A stretch of 64,000 bases of DNA. It comes from Streptomyces venezuelae. GTDB lineage: Bacteria > Actinomycetota > Actinomycetes > Streptomycetales > Streptomycetaceae. Both the position numbers and the translations under genes were made by a program. Positions within the stretch are counted from its first letter, which is position 1. Every line of letters starts with the position of its first letter. This document shows positions 47,460-57,800 of the stretch, piece after piece. Where the stretch lies: NCBI RefSeq assembly GCF_008642315.1, contig NZ_CP029192.1:2542001-2606000 (forward strand), in the 5' to 3' direction. The notes below the pieces were generated by a model. It had not been told where the DNA came from, did no database searches, and saw only the letters and a program-made list of their open reading frames with translations.

Positions 47460-48250
47460 TCACCCGAACGAAGCCCGCTCCAGCCAGAAGTCCAGCACCT
47501 CCCGCTCCCCCACGACCTCCACGCGCCCGCTGTCAAGGGACCGTCGCCGGTAGAAGGCGAGCAGCACCTCCGTGAGCGGCCCGCGCAGCGCGACCGTCGC
47601 CTTCGCGTGGCCGCGCCGCCAGGTGAACCCGTCGTCGCCGAACTCGACGAGCCACTCGGCGTCCAGGCCCTGCGGCGCGTCGGTCGCGTGCAGGTGGATG
47701 CTGCGTCCGCCGCCCTTGAGCTCCGCCGCGCTGTCGTCCGGGTCGGTGCGCTGCGCGAGGGCGACGAGGTCGAGCCACTCGTCGATGGCGTCCGCGGCGA
47801 CCTCCGGGTCGACCTCGTACGGGACACCGGCGGCGATGGCCGCGTCCGCGCGGTGCACGACCAGCTCGTGCGTCATGCGGCGCGCCCAGAACGCGGCGCT
47901 GTGGTCGTCGGCCCACGACCACACGGTGGCGTCGGGGCCCGCGGCGCGGAACGTGGTCGCGCCGAGCTCCGCGGTGCGGGCCAGCCAGGCGTCGAGGGCG
48001 GCGGGGCGTCGTCCTCGGGGCCTTCGAGCTCCGGGATGTCCTCCTCCGGAATGTCCTGTCCGGCGCGCGTGGCGACCAGGCGTTCGCTCCAGCGCACCGC
48101 GCCGCCCGTGTGCCGCACGAGCCGGGCCAGTGTCCAGTCGGGGCAGGTCGGCACGGTGACCGTGAGGTCCGCGCCGGTCAGCGTCGCGCGCAGGAGGTCG
48201 AGTTGCCGGGCGACTTCGTCGCAGTACCGCTCGTGGCCGAGTGTCGTCAT
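47460..48250 (-). pseudogene. Maleylpyruvate isomerase-family (mycothiol-dependent, DinB-like) gene with a frameshift
   Basis: The first 85 or so codons from 48250 (MTTLGHERYCDEVARQLDLL, then CPDWTLARLVRHTGGAVRW) read in one frame. The rest (ALDAWLARTAELG..., VWSWADDHSAAFWARRMTHELVVHRADA, to the stop at 47460) reads in another. Together they make a standard protein of about 263 residues. The break is at a run of four G (plus strand 48003-48006). One additional base would restore the frame, giving GPEDDAPAALDAWLA. It is either a sequencing error in a homopolymer or a recent loss. Members use mycothiol in isomerisation or conjugation. Confidence 0.8.
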
Positions 48251-48335
48251 GGCCGAACAGTAGAGCGACGCCTGCGCCGCGACACCTGGTTTTCGGCGCC
48301 GCGCGCGGCCGCGCACACGCATCCCGAGGCGCCCC

Positions 48336-49364
48336 TCAGCCCAGCACCACCACGTCCTCCGCGTCGAACCCGACGCCCACCGTCTCCCCCACCTCCGGCG
48401 CCCGGCGCAACGCACACGCCGCCTCCAGGCGCGGCCCGTCCTTCGGCTGCAGGTGTACGGCGACATGCGTGCCCCGGAAGGTGCGCGCCGTGACCAGGCA
48501 CGGCAGCCCCTCCTCGGCAGGCACGAGCCGCACCCCGGCCGGTCGCACCAGGATCGTGCACGGTCCGGCCGAAGTGCCCTCCTGGACCGGGATCTTGCCC
48601 CACACCGTGTCGGCGGCCCCGCCCGCCACCGTCGCCGGCACCACGTTGTCGAAGCCGAGGAACCGCGCCACGAACTCGTCGGCCGGGTGCTGCCACACCT
48701 CCAGCGGCGTGCCGGACTGGGCGATCCGCCCGTCCCGCATGACGACGACGCGGTCGGCGAGCGCGAAGGCCTCGCCCTGGTCGTGCGTGACGGCGAGGAC
48801 GGTCGTACCCAACTCGTCGAAGAGTTCCCTGAGTTCGACGACCAGACGCTCCCGCAGCGAGCGGTCGAGCTGGCCGAGGGGCTCGTCGAGCATCAGCAGG
48901 CGGGGCCGCGGCGCGAGCGCCCGCGCCAGCGCCACGCGCTGCTGCTCGCCGCCGGACAGCGCGGCCACCGCACGCCGCTGTGCCTTGGGGAGGCCGACGA
49001 GTTCCAGCAACTCGGCGACCCGGTCGACCTGTTCGCCGCGCGACGCGCCGTGCATGCGCAGCCCGAAGGCGACGTTGCCCGCCACGTCCCGCTGCGGGAA
49101 GAGCTGGTGGTCCTGGAACATGAGGCCGACGCCCCGCTTGTGCGCGGGCACCCCGCGCTGGTCGCGTCCGTCGAGGACGACCCGCCCCGAGTCGAGCCCC
49201 TGGAGCCCGGCGACCGCGCGCAGCAGCGTCGACTTGCCGCTGCCGCTCGGCCCGAGCACGCAGACGATCTCGTGCTCGGCGACGTCGAGGTCCACGGCGT
49301 CGAGCGCGGCCCGCGCCCCGAAACGTACCGTCGCCTCCCGCAGACTCAGCAGCGCGTCCGTCAT
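48336..49364 (-). CDS. Thiamine-type ABC transporter ATP-binding protein
   Basis: This is a 342-residue ATPase with Walker A LGPSGSGKST, signature LSGGEQQRVALARAL, Walker B LLMLDEPLGQLD and switch His in VTHDQGEA. A C-terminal TOBE-like domain follows (ILVRPAGVRLVPAEEG, RTFRGTHVAVHL). It energises the permease encoded just upstream. The stop of the permease gene and this ATG share a base (TGATG). The TPP riboswitch in front of the operon marks thiamine or a thiamine precursor as cargo. Confidence 0.9.
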   Translation of the reverse strand: MTDALLSLREATVRFGARAALDAVDLDVAEHEIVCVLGPSGSGKSTLLRAVAGLQGLDSGRVVLDGRDQRGVPAHKRGVGLMFQDHQLFPQRDVAGNVAFGLRMHGASRGEQVDRVAELLELVGLPKAQRRAVAALSGGEQQRVALARALAPRPRLLMLDEPLGQLDRSLRERLVVELRELFDELGTTVLAVTHDQGEAFALADRVVVMRDGRIAQSGTPLEVWQHPADEFVARFLGFDNVVPATVAGGAADTVWGKIPVQEGTSAGPCTILVRPAGVRLVPAEEGLPCLVTARTFRGTHVAVHLQPKDGPRLEAACALRRAPEVGETVGVGFDAEDVVVLG

Positions 49365-51067
49365 CAGAACTCCCCCGCGGTGCGCTCGGTCCGGACGCGT
49401 TCCAGGAGCAGCAGGGACACCGCGCACACCACCATCAGAATCGTCGAGAGGGCCATCGCCTGGCCGTAGTTGAGGTCGCCCGCGCGTCCGAGCAGGCGGG
49501 CCACGGCGACCGGCAGCGTCGGATTGTCGGGCCGCGCGATGAAGACCGTCGCCCCGAACTCGCCGAGCGAGACGGCGAAGGCGAACCCGGCGGCGATCAG
49601 CAGCGCCCGCCACACCATCGGCAGGTCGACCTCGCGCCACGCCCGCAGCGGCGACGCCCCGAGCACGGCAGCCGCCTCGCGGAGCCTGCCGTCCACCGCG
49701 CGCAGGACGGGCAGCATGGTGCGTACGACGAACGGCACGCCGACCAGGGCCTGGGCGAGTGGCACCAGGATCCAGGAGGACCGCAGATCGAGGGGTGGCT
49801 TGTCGAGCGTGATCAGGAACCCGAAGCCCACGGTCACCGCGGAGACGCCGAGCGGCAGCATGAGCAGCGCGTCGAAGCCGCGCACGAGCCGGCCCGCGCG
49901 CCGGGTGAGTGCGGCGGCGGCGAGCCCTCCGATCAGCACGGCGATGGCCGTGGCCACCACCGCGTACTGCAGCGAGTTCCCGATCGCCTCGATGGGCGGT
50001 ACGAGGAAGGCGCCGCCGTCCGCCGAGGTCAGCTCCTTGTAGTACGCGAACCCGAATCCTTCGGGCCCGTCGAAGGACCGCTGCACCAGCACACCCAGCG
50101 GCAGCAGGATCAACAGCACGACCGTCGCCATGACGAACCCGAGCAGCGTCCACTGCCCGGCGCCGCGCGGCCTGCGCGCCGCGGCCGAGGCGTCGACGAG
50201 CTTCAGCGCGCTCTCGCGCCGCCGCACCGTCCACGCGTGGATCGCCAGGATCAGGCCGACCGCGGCGAACTGCACGAGGGTCAGGACGGCGGCCGTCGGC
50301 AGGTCGAGGAGCTGGGCGGTCTGCCGGTAGATCTCGACTTCGAGCGTCGAGTACGCGGGTCCGCCGAGGATCTGCACCACACCGAAGGAGGTGAAGGTGA
50401 AGAGGAAGACCATGAGCGCGGCGGCGGCGACGGCGGGCGAGAGCGCGGGCAGCGTCACCGTCCGCCACGCCTTCCACCGGGAGGCGCCGAGCATCCGCGC
50501 GGCCTCCTCCTGCCGCGGATCGAGCTGCGACCAGAGCCCGCCCACGGTCCGCACGACAACTGCGTAGTTGAAGAAGACGTGCGCGAGCAGAATCGCCCAC
50601 ACCGTGGTGTCCAGGCGCACGCCCCACAGCTCGTCGAAGAGCCCGCCCCGCCCGATCAGCGCGAGGAACGCCGTGCCGACGACGACCGTCGGAAGCACGA
50701 AGGGCACCGTGACGACGGCCCGCAGCACCCGCTTCCCCGGAAAGTCGAAGCGCGCGAAGACGTACGCGCCGGGGAGCGCGATCAGCAGCGTGAGCGCCGT
50801 CGACGCGAGCGCCTGCCAGGTGGTGAACCACAGCACGTGCCGGATGTCGGACTGCCCGAGCACGTCGGTGATCCGCCCGAACCGCCACACGCCGTCGATG
50901 TGCAGCCCGCGCGCGACGATCGCCGTGACCGGATAGGCGAAGAAGAGCGCGAAGAACGCGACGGGCACGGCCATCAGACCGAGCCGCGCCGCGCTCCCGC
51001 GCCGGGATCCCGCGCGTGGCCGGGGTTTCGCTACTTCAGTACGAGCGAGGTCCACGACTTGATCCAC
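49364..51067 (-). CDS. Thiamine-type ABC transporter permease (ThiP-like, fused double permease)
   Basis: The 567-residue protein fuses two permease halves with about 12 helices. Each half has an EAA loop: EEAARMLGASRWKAWRTVTLPALSPA near residue 185 and REAAAVLGASPLRAWREVDLPMVWRA near 450. The architecture is that of ThiP and related iron permeases. The frame overlaps the 3' end of the binding-protein gene by up to 37 bases. The exact start (GTG 51067, or GTG 51052) is unclear as no good ribosome-binding site is visible, consistent with coupled translation. Confidence 0.88.
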   Translation of the reverse strand: MDQVVDLARTEVAKPRPRAGSRRGSAARLGLMAVPVAFFALFFAYPVTAIVARGLHIDGVWRFGRITDVLGQSDIRHVLWFTTWQALASTALTLLIALPGAYVFARFDFPGKRVLRAVVTVPFVLPTVVVGTAFLALIGRGGLFDELWGVRLDTTVWAILLAHVFFNYAVVVRTVGGLWSQLDPRQEEAARMLGASRWKAWRTVTLPALSPAVAAAALMVFLFTFTSFGVVQILGGPAYSTLEVEIYRQTAQLLDLPTAAVLTLVQFAAVGLILAIHAWTVRRRESALKLVDASAAARRPRGAGQWTLLGFVMATVVLLILLPLGVLVQRSFDGPEGFGFAYYKELTSADGGAFLVPPIEAIGNSLQYAVVATAIAVLIGGLAAAALTRRAGRLVRGFDALLMLPLGVSAVTVGFGFLITLDKPPLDLRSSWILVPLAQALVGVPFVVRTMLPVLRAVDGRLREAAAVLGASPLRAWREVDLPMVWRALLIAAGFAFAVSLGEFGATVFIARPDNPTLPVAVARLLGRAGDLNYGQAMALSTILMVVCAVSLLLLERVRTERTAGEF

Positions 51068-52131
51068 GGCTCGCGGTTGTCGGCGATCTTCTTCGGGTCC
51101 ATGGTCTCGGGCTTGTCGACCGTCACGCCGTGCTCGGTGAACAGCTTCGGCAGCGTGGCACCCTCACGGACCGGGTTCACGAACATGTTGAGCGGCATGT
51201 CCTCCTGGAACTCCTGACTCGCGAGGAAGTCGAGGAGCGCCTTGCCGCCCTTCTCGTTGCCGGCGTTGCTGAGCAGGCCCGCGTACTCGACCTGACGGAA
51301 GCAGGTGCCGGTCGCGACGCCGGTCGGCGCCTGCTTCGGCTGCGGCTTGCCGTACAGCACCTCGACGGGCGGCGAGGAGGCATAGGAGACGACGAGCGGC
51401 CGGTCCCCCTTGGCCTTCTTGCCCCCCGCGGACCCGGAGAACTCCTCGTTGTAGGCCTGCTCCCAGCCGTCGACGACCTTGACGCCGTTGGCCTTGAGCT
51501 TCTTCCAGTAGCTTTCCCACCCGTCGTCCCCGTACTTGGCGGCGGTGCCGAGCAGGAAGCCGAGGCCGGGCGACGAGGTCGAGGCGTTCTCGGTGACGAG
51601 CAGATCCTTGTAAGCGGGCTTGGTCAGGTCCTCGAAGGACTTCGGCGGCGCGAGCTTCTTGTCGGCGAAGTACTTCTTGTCGTAGTTGACGCAGATGTCA
51701 CCGCTGTCGACGGGCGTCACCCGGCTCCTGTCCCCGTCGGCCAGGAACTCCGGCTTGATCTTCTCCGCACCCTTGACCCGGTACGACTGGAAGAGCCCGT
51801 TGTCGACGGCCCGCGAGAGCAGCGTGTTGTCGACGCCGAAGAAGACGTCGCCCTGAGGGTTGTCCTTGGACAGGATCGCCTTGTTCACGGCGGCGCCCGC
51901 GTCACCGTCCTTGAGGACCTTGACCTTGTATCCGGACCGCTTCTCGAAGTCCTTCAACACGTCCTTCGAGACATTGAAGGAGTCATGACTGACGAGCGTG
52001 ACGCTCTTCGAGTCGGCCTTCCCGGACCCGCCGTCGGAGCTGCCGCACGCGGAGACGGCGACGAGCCCGATGCCCACTGCCACGGCGGTGAACGCGACCT
52101 TCTTGGTGCTCCCTGACTTGGTGGTGCTCAC
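51031..52131 (-). CDS. Thiamine-type ABC transporter substrate-binding lipoprotein (ThiB-like)
   Basis: The 366-residue lipoprotein has a hydrophobic signal (VAFTAVAVGIGLVAVSACG) ending in a lipobox. The mature protein begins VTLVSHDSFNVSKDVLKDFEKRSGYKV and contains DVFFGVDNTLLSRAVD and VDSGDICVNYDKKYF, the pattern of ThiB-type solute-binding proteins. The GTG at 52131 has AGGAGG eight bases upstream. That ribosome-binding site sits in the arm of a hairpin controlled by the TPP riboswitch. It is the first gene of the operon. Confidence 0.9.
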   Translation of the reverse strand: MSTTKSGSTKKVAFTAVAVGIGLVAVSACGSSDGGSGKADSKSVTLVSHDSFNVSKDVLKDFEKRSGYKVKVLKDGDAGAAVNKAILSKDNPQGDVFFGVDNTLLSRAVDNGLFQSYRVKGAEKIKPEFLADGDRSRVTPVDSGDICVNYDKKYFADKKLAPPKSFEDLTKPAYKDLLVTENASTSSPGLGFLLGTAAKYGDDGWESYWKKLKANGVKVVDGWEQAYNEEFSGSAGGKKAKGDRPLVVSYASSPPVEVLYGKPQPKQAPTGVATGTCFRQVEYAGLLSNAGNEKGGKALLDFLASQEFQEDMPLNMFVNPVREGATLPKLFTEHGVTVDKPETMDPKKIADNREPWIKSWTSLVLK

Positions 52132-52138
52132 TGACTTT

Positions 52139-52195
52139 CCTCCTGGGTGACCAGGAGAAGACGCGGCCCCGCCCGCGCACCGACGGCACGCGGGC
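52139..52195 (-). promoter_or_regulatory. Expression platform: hairpins that can mask the thiB ribosome-binding site
   Basis: CTCCTGG (minus, 52157-52151) pairs with CCAGGAG (52146-52140) across a four-base loop. The AGGAGG Shine-Dalgarno (minus, 52144-52139) lies in and beside the right arm. A second hairpin, GCCCGCG/CGCGGGC (52171-52177 with 52189-52195), precedes it. The arrangement points to control of translation initiation rather than, or besides, termination. Confidence 0.75.
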
Positions 52196-52223
52196 AGGGC
52201 GCTACAGCTTGAGTGATGCCCGA

Positions 52224-52317
52224 ACTTCCTACCCAGAATGACCTGGGCGAGGTTCAGAGGGTCTGCGGCCCACCTGTCCAAGTGGCCGCACTCTCAGCGC
52301 TGTGGCGCTCCCCTGTC
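52224..52317 (-). ncRNA. TPP riboswitch (THI element)
   Basis: The minus strand reads, in order, ACAGGGGAGC, GCTGAGAG, CAGACCCTCTGAACCT, then GGTCATTCTGGGTAGGAAG. These are the conserved P1/P2/J3-2/P4-P5 elements of thiamine pyrophosphate aptamers. In particular CUGAGA binds the pyrimidine ring and the ACC/CUGAUCUGG-type segment the pyrophosphate. The aptamer ends about 90 bases before the thiB start. TPP binding is expected to lower expression of the transporter. Confidence 0.93.
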
Positions 52318-52396
52318 GGAATATGCAGATGTGTGTACTCGTACGAGCCGTACGCCCGCCAGACTACCTCTCGCCCAGCGCTCGCCTACTGCTCGC

Positions 52397-53503
52397 CTAC
52401 CGCTCGGCGGCGGCGAGCTGGCCGCACGCCCCGTCGATCTCCTGCCCCCGGGTGTCCCGGATCGTGACGGGCACACCGTGGGCGGCGATGGCCTCCACGA
52501 ACGCCTTCTCGTCCTCGGGCCGCGAGGCGGTCCACTTCGAGCCCGGCGTAGGGTTCAGCGGAATCAGGTTCACGTGCACGGGCTTGCCCTTGAGCAGCCG
52601 CCCGAGCCGGTCACCACGCCAGGCTTGGTCGTTGATGTCGCGGATCAGCGCGTACTCGATGGAGAGCCGGCGTCCGGACTTCGCGGCGTACTCCCACCCC
52701 GCGTCCAGCACCTCCCGCACCTTCCACCGCGTGTTCACCGGCACGAGGGTGTCGCGCAGCTCGTCGTCCGGCGCGTGCAGCGAGATCGCGAGCCGGCACT
52801 TGAAGCCCTCGTCGGAGAACCGGTGAATGGCGGGCACGAGCCCCACCGTCGACACGGTGATCCCCCGCTGCGAGAGCCCGAGGCCGTCCGGCTCGGGGTC
52901 GGTGAGGCGGCGAATGGCCCCTGTCACACGGTTGTAGTTGGCGAGCGGCTCGCCCATCCCCATGAAGACGATGTTGGAAAGCCGAGCCGGACCCCCCGGA
53001 ATCTCGCCGTCCCTCAGCGCCCGCATGCCATCAACAATCTGATGCACGATCTCGCCGGTCGACAGATTCCGGTCGAGACCGGCCTGCCCCGTGGCACAGA
53101 ACGGACAGTTCATGCCGCAGCCCGCCTGGGAGCTGATGCACATGGTGACCCGGTCGGGGTACCGCATGAGCACCGACTCGACGAGCGTCCCGTCGAAGAG
53201 CCGCCACAGCGTCTTGCGCGTCGTGTCGTCGTCACAGCTGATGTGCCGCACCACGGACATCAGCTCGGGCAGCAACGCCTCACGCAGCTTCTCCCGCGCC
53301 CCGGCCGGGATGTCGGTCCACTCCGCCGGATCGTGCGCGTACCGCGCGAAGTAGTGCTGCGAGAGCTGCTTGGCACGGAACGGCTTCTCGCCGATGGCGG
53401 CGACGGCTTCCTTGCGCTCGGCGGGCGTGAGGTCGGCGAGGTGCCGCGGCGGCTTCTTGGCACCGCGCGGCGCGACGAAAGTGAGTTCTCCGGGTACAGG
53501 CAT
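52397..53503 (-). CDS. rlmN: 23S rRNA (adenine2503-C2)-methyltransferase RlmN
   Basis: RlmN is a radical SAM enzyme that methylates C2 of A2503 in 23S rRNA and A37 of some tRNAs. The 368-residue protein has the cluster motif [12 protein letters not shown] (C-x3-C-x2-C), [25 protein letters not shown], and the C-terminal catalytic Cys in DGACGQL. The protein is complete at both ends. rlmN is, as I recall, the integration locus of the S. venezuelae phage SV1, and here foreign DNA begins just upstream of its start codon. Confidence 0.96.
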   Translation of the reverse strand: MPVPGELTFVAPRGAKKPPRHLADLTPAERKEAVAAIGEKPFRAKQLSQHYFARYAHDPAEWTDIPAGAREKLREALLPELMSVVRHISCDDDTTRKTLWRLFDGTLVESVLMRYPDRVTMCISSQAGCGMNCPFCATGQAGLDRNLSTGEIVHQIVDGMRALRDGEIPGGPARLSNIVFMGMGEPLANYNRVTGAIRRLTDPEPDGLGLSQRGITVSTVGLVPAIHRFSDEGFKCRLAISLHAPDDELRDTLVPVNTRWKVREVLDAGWEYAAKSGRRLSIEYALIRDINDQAWRGDRLGRLLKGKPVHVNLIPLNPTPGSKWTASRPEDEKAFVEAIAAHGVPVTIRDTRGQEIDGACGQLAAAER

Positions 53504-54009
53504 GGTCCTTCCAGTGTCGCAGACGCACAGACGTCGACCAGGTCACCGCGCATTGATGGGGGTCGTCATTGGTCGTCGGTGGTCGCTGTGGGTCGCCCTT
53601 CGACGGCCCACAGACGGCCCGGCGCTATCCCGCTTGAGCTGGGCAAAGGGCCGGACTCACCCGCTTGAACGCTCGCCCCTACAGCTGCCAGAACGCACAA
53701 ACCGGTGGCCTGCTGCGTGTACGTGGTGACAGGCGTCTCAGCGGGGGAGGACAGAGGGTGCACGAATGGTCGCGGTTCCGCACTGCACTTGACCTGCCAG
53801 AACCCCGCCTCCGCATCAAAGGGATCGCCGCTCGCGCTCTCCTGAGCGACACACCCGAGTGCGCACTCTTGAGATACGAGGAGTTTCGACCCCTGACGCA
53901 CTGTAGACATCGGCAAAGACGGTCGAGACAATCTTGGTTCGCAAGGGAGGGCGTGGGGGGCAATGTGCGCTGACAGTCGACCCCACCAGGCATGGCAGGG
54001 GACTTACGT
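53504..54009. other. Boundary region between rlmN and the foreign module; no gene recognised
   Basis: This 506-base gap separates the rlmN start from the nuclease gene. It must hold the rlmN promoter (minus) and the ham promoter (plus). The base composition becomes visibly less GC-rich from about 53.8 kb. Several frames are open on both strands but have weak codon bias and no recognisable product. I could not find an att core or a tRNA. Confidence 0.5.
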
Positions 54010-54816
54010 ATGGCGCAGCAATCCTCGCCGCGCATTCGTGCCGGCGAATCTGCTTTCGCAGGAGCTCAGGGCGACGTCGCCTGGTCAGGCGTTCGGTTAA
54101 CGCCTGAGGTGATGGTCGAGTTAGGAGACGGTCCGTGGGCCGAGAGAGTGGGCGACTTAGAGTCCAGCGCTGCAATAATTGAGGAGCTTCGCGCACTGGC
54201 GACCACAGAGATGGCTGTGGAGACTGTGGGTGACCTCCTTGCGAGTGAAGCTGAACCGTTGCCTTGGGAGGTGGGCGAAGCCCTTGCAGAGGTTCTGCTG
54301 GAGCACTGGCACTCAGTAGTGTGGGTCTGGAACAACGCTCGGGATAGGCGTACCAGAAGAGCCAGCCTCCCTGGCGCGGACCTAGTTGGTCTTAGCGTCA
54401 TAGACGGTGCGGCCACACTGCTGTTTGGCGAGGTCAAGTCATCTGCGGACGCATCTGCACCACCAAACGTCGTGTACGGCCGTTCGGGGCTGATCCAACA
54501 ACTGGAGCGACTGACGGACAAGCACGCCGACCACTGGACGTTGATCAAGTGGCTTCGCGCCCGATGCTCCACGCAAGAGCACAGAGAGCTTTACAAGGCC
54601 GCTGCGTCCCGGTACGTCCAGTCTCAAGGACGCGACATCCGTCTCGTAGGCTGTCTCATTCGGGACACGAGTCCGAACGAAAGGGATGTCAGCGTGCGCG
54701 GAGCGGCCCTTGCCCGCACGGTTGTGGAGCCGATGAAGGCGCTACTGACTGCCTGGTATCTGCCAGTCACCATGGCCAGTTGGCCCTCACACGTGGGGCT
54801 TGAGAACAGTGCATGA
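54010..54816 (+). CDS. HamA-like (DUF1837-type) PD-(D/E)xK nuclease of a Hachiman/AbpAB-type defence pair
   Basis: The 268-residue protein has a helical N-terminal part and a nuclease-like core. The core includes EVGEALAEVLLEHW, then PGADLVGLSV with Asp124, and LLFGEVKSS with Glu141 and Lys143. This D...ExK spacing with GE-x-K is the active site expected of HamA/DUF1837 effectors. A helix with IQQLERLTDKHADHW follows. ATG 54010 has GGGGA eight bases upstream. The gene overlaps the helicase gene at its 3' end. Codon use is far less G/C-biased than in its neighbours, indicating transfer. An unrelated PD-(D/E)xK partner is the main alternative. Confidence 0.72.
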   Translation: MAQQSSPRIRAGESAFAGAQGDVAWSGVRLTPEVMVELGDGPWAERVGDLESSAAIIEELRALATTEMAVETVGDLLASEAEPLPWEVGEALAEVLLEHWHSVVWVWNNARDRRTRRASLPGADLVGLSVIDGAATLLFGEVKSSADASAPPNVVYGRSGLIQQLERLTDKHADHWTLIKWLRARCSTQEHRELYKAAASRYVQSQGRDIRLVGCLIRDTSPNERDVSVRGAALARTVVEPMKALLTAWYLPVTMASWPSHVGLENSA

Positions 54817-57800
54817 CCTCTCGTGGCTCGACGGATCACTCGACCCCGGCCTTGTCGAGCGCGTGAGCGCGCAAGCCCAACAGAGCCTGATCACCTCCGC
54901 TCTCAAGCCGGTACTGGCTGAGGGCTTTCTCCCTAACTCGGAAACTTCGGGCGATGCAGCCGACGACGTAAAGTTTGCTATGCAGTCGCTCGACCTCCTC
55001 GCATGGGACGCGATCATGGAGGACCCGAAAAGCGAGGAAGCACGAAAGCTGTGCGGTCAGGCATTTGGCATCGCGCGCACGCAGGTAGATTCCGGAATTT
55101 CAGCGGAATCGAGAATCTTCCTACTCAGGACTGCCTGTATCGGCTGGCTCTCTGATGAGACACCCCTTGCGGCACGCCTTCTTGCAGAGGTTGAAATCCC
55201 TACCCCCATACCGAACAGTGCCGGATGGGAGGAACGAATTGTCAATGGCACGGTTGATGTCTGGCTGCTCCTGCTACGCAAGCGAGGCTGGGCAGACCTT
55301 GACGCCTTGGCTTCAAGTATTTCCGCACTTCGTCGCGACCAGGAAGAATTCGAGGGTAGCTTCCTCGAAGCGGAAGGGGCTGATGCTAGGCCCGCCGCAT
55401 GGGAACTGGTCTGCTATTACCATCTAATTCGATGTGGCGAATTGATTGCAGAGTTCATTGAGACAGGCTCTGTCCTAACGGACGTGCGCGGAGAGCGACG
55501 CTTCGACGTCAAGGAACGAGCCGAAACTCACTGTGATCGAGCCTTGGAAGCAGCCATTTCATCCGGGAATGTCGACCTCGAAGAGCTAGTGCGCTTGCTA
55601 TCCGTTACTGGCAGTCAAATTATCGATAATAGCCTGTGGACAGTTTCTCGGGCAGTCAGCCCAGAAGTCACCAGCTTTGTCGAGTCTTTGGTTTCACGAG
55701 GGGCGGAGCGGCCCATTTTCGAGGCACTGCCACCCCAGCGTGCAGCACTCGCGGAAGAGGGCCTTATTCGATCCTCATTCCGAAGTGTCGTCGTCAGCCT
55801 CCCGACGAGTGCTGGCAAGACACTGATCGCACAGTTTCGCATCTTGCAGGCACTTAATACCTACCGACAGCAAGCAGGTTGGGTCGCTTACGTTGCCCCC
55901 AGCCGAGCCCTGGTGAACCAAGTGACGCGTCGACTGCGACGGGACCTGGGGCCGCTTAATATCAACGTAGAGCGAGTTAGCCCAGCCCTGGAAGTGGACG
56001 GCCTTGAAGCTGAAATGCTTCATGACTCTGGGGAGTCGCAGTTTGATGTACTAGTTTCAACACCCGAAAAACTTGATCTACTGCTTCGCTCAGGCTGGCA
56101 GGAAGAGATCGGTCGGCCGTTGTGCCTAGTCGTGGTCGACGAAGCACACAATATCTCTGACCCTAACCGCGGAATCAAACTAGAGCTTCTACTTGCAGGC
56201 ATCAACCGCGAAGCCCGGGATGCGGCATTCTTGCTCCTAACGCCATTCATCGACAATGGCGACACCGTAGCTAAGTGGCTAGACAGCACCAGTCAGCAAT
56301 CCATTAAAATGTCGCTGGACTGGACGCCAAATGATCGAATTATCGCACTAGCTTGCCACCAACCGGGCACGCGCGGCAATTACAGCATCCGGCTCGATCC
56401 ACTCGTCACAACAAAAAACACTTTGAGCACAAGGACTAGTCTGCCGATCGGCGGCAACCGGCCGTTGGGATTCACCAGTTCGGCAGCGAAGGCACAAGGA
56501 AAGTTGGCGGCTGCGACAGCCTCAGTACTTGAGCTCCGCGGGCAGACCATAACTCTCGCACAACAGCCAGGGTACGCATGGACCGTCGCCCAGCAGATCG
56601 GTGAGCCCCGCCGGGAACTACCAGAGCCGAGCCCCGACCTACAAGCTGTCGCTGCGGTAGTGGGCCAGGAGTTCGGCGCGGATTTCCCCCTCGTTGGACT
56701 GCTCAAGCGAGGTGTGGGTGTCCATCACGCAGGACTACCCGATGAGATTCGAGCCTTGACGGAATACTTGATGGAGTCCGGCGAGCTCGACCATCTCGTG
56801 TCCACTACTACTATCGCTCAAGGCGTAAATTTCCCAGTTGCCAATGTCGTCATGGCATCCCACCAGTTCCCCTACGGGGAAGATATGCCAGCGCAAGACT
56901 TCTGGAACCTTGCCGGGAGGGCTGGGCGAATCGAACAGGGTCAGGTTGGCGTCGTAGCGCTGGCGGCGTCAGACCGAGCGAAGGAAACAAAGCTACGATC
57001 TTTCGTTGGGCGGAAGGTCGCAGATCTCAACTCGACCCTGATCGACATGGTGCGAATCGCCATGGCTCAGTACGGTGAGCTAAATCTGCATCAGCTATCC
57101 TACCAACCAACTTGGTCCTCCTTCGTCCAGTTCTTGGCTCACACCTATCGCCAGATCGGCGATCACGCCGAGTTCGCAAATGAGGTAGAGCAGATCCTGC
57201 GAGGCACCCTAGGATTCCAAAGCCTTCGAAGTAGTCAACCTTCGTGGGCTGCGCAACTAACTCAAGGCGTTCGCGAATATTCGGAAAGAATCACTGGAAA
57301 GCCTCTTAGCTTGGTCGACAGCACAGGCTTCTCGTGGGAAAGCGTGTCTAGCGCCCTACGAAGGCTCAGCGAAGCTCGCATTAGTGCTCAAGTTTGGGAC
57401 CAGTCTCTGTATGAGGGAAGCCCTCGCCCCCTAGCGGGACTCGTGGGGGTAATGCTGGAAGTACCAGAACTACGGGAAAACTTAGTTCCCATTATCGAAG
57501 ATCACCAAGATCGAACTGGTGATTTCATTTCGCGAGTAATCCAAGATTGGGTTAATGGCGCTTCCATCCCCACCCTGGCGGCACAGTACTTCAAGAAGGA
57601 AAGAGACACTGACCTAGTCGCCGTGACGAAGTGCTGTCAGCGTCTCTTCAAGATGGCACCCACCGTCGCCTGGGGGCTTTCAGCACTTCAGTCTATGACT
57701 TTGGGTGAGGATTTTGAGCGTATGAGCGACGCACGTAGACGAGAACTTCGAAATTTCCCCTCATACGCCTTCTACGGTGTTGCAAACGAGCGGGAAATCT

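Noticed and set aside
53504..54009. Several open frames on both strands between rlmN and the nuclease gene
   Set aside because: They have weak codon bias, no ribosome-binding sites and no recognisable domains. They are treated as part of the boundary region.
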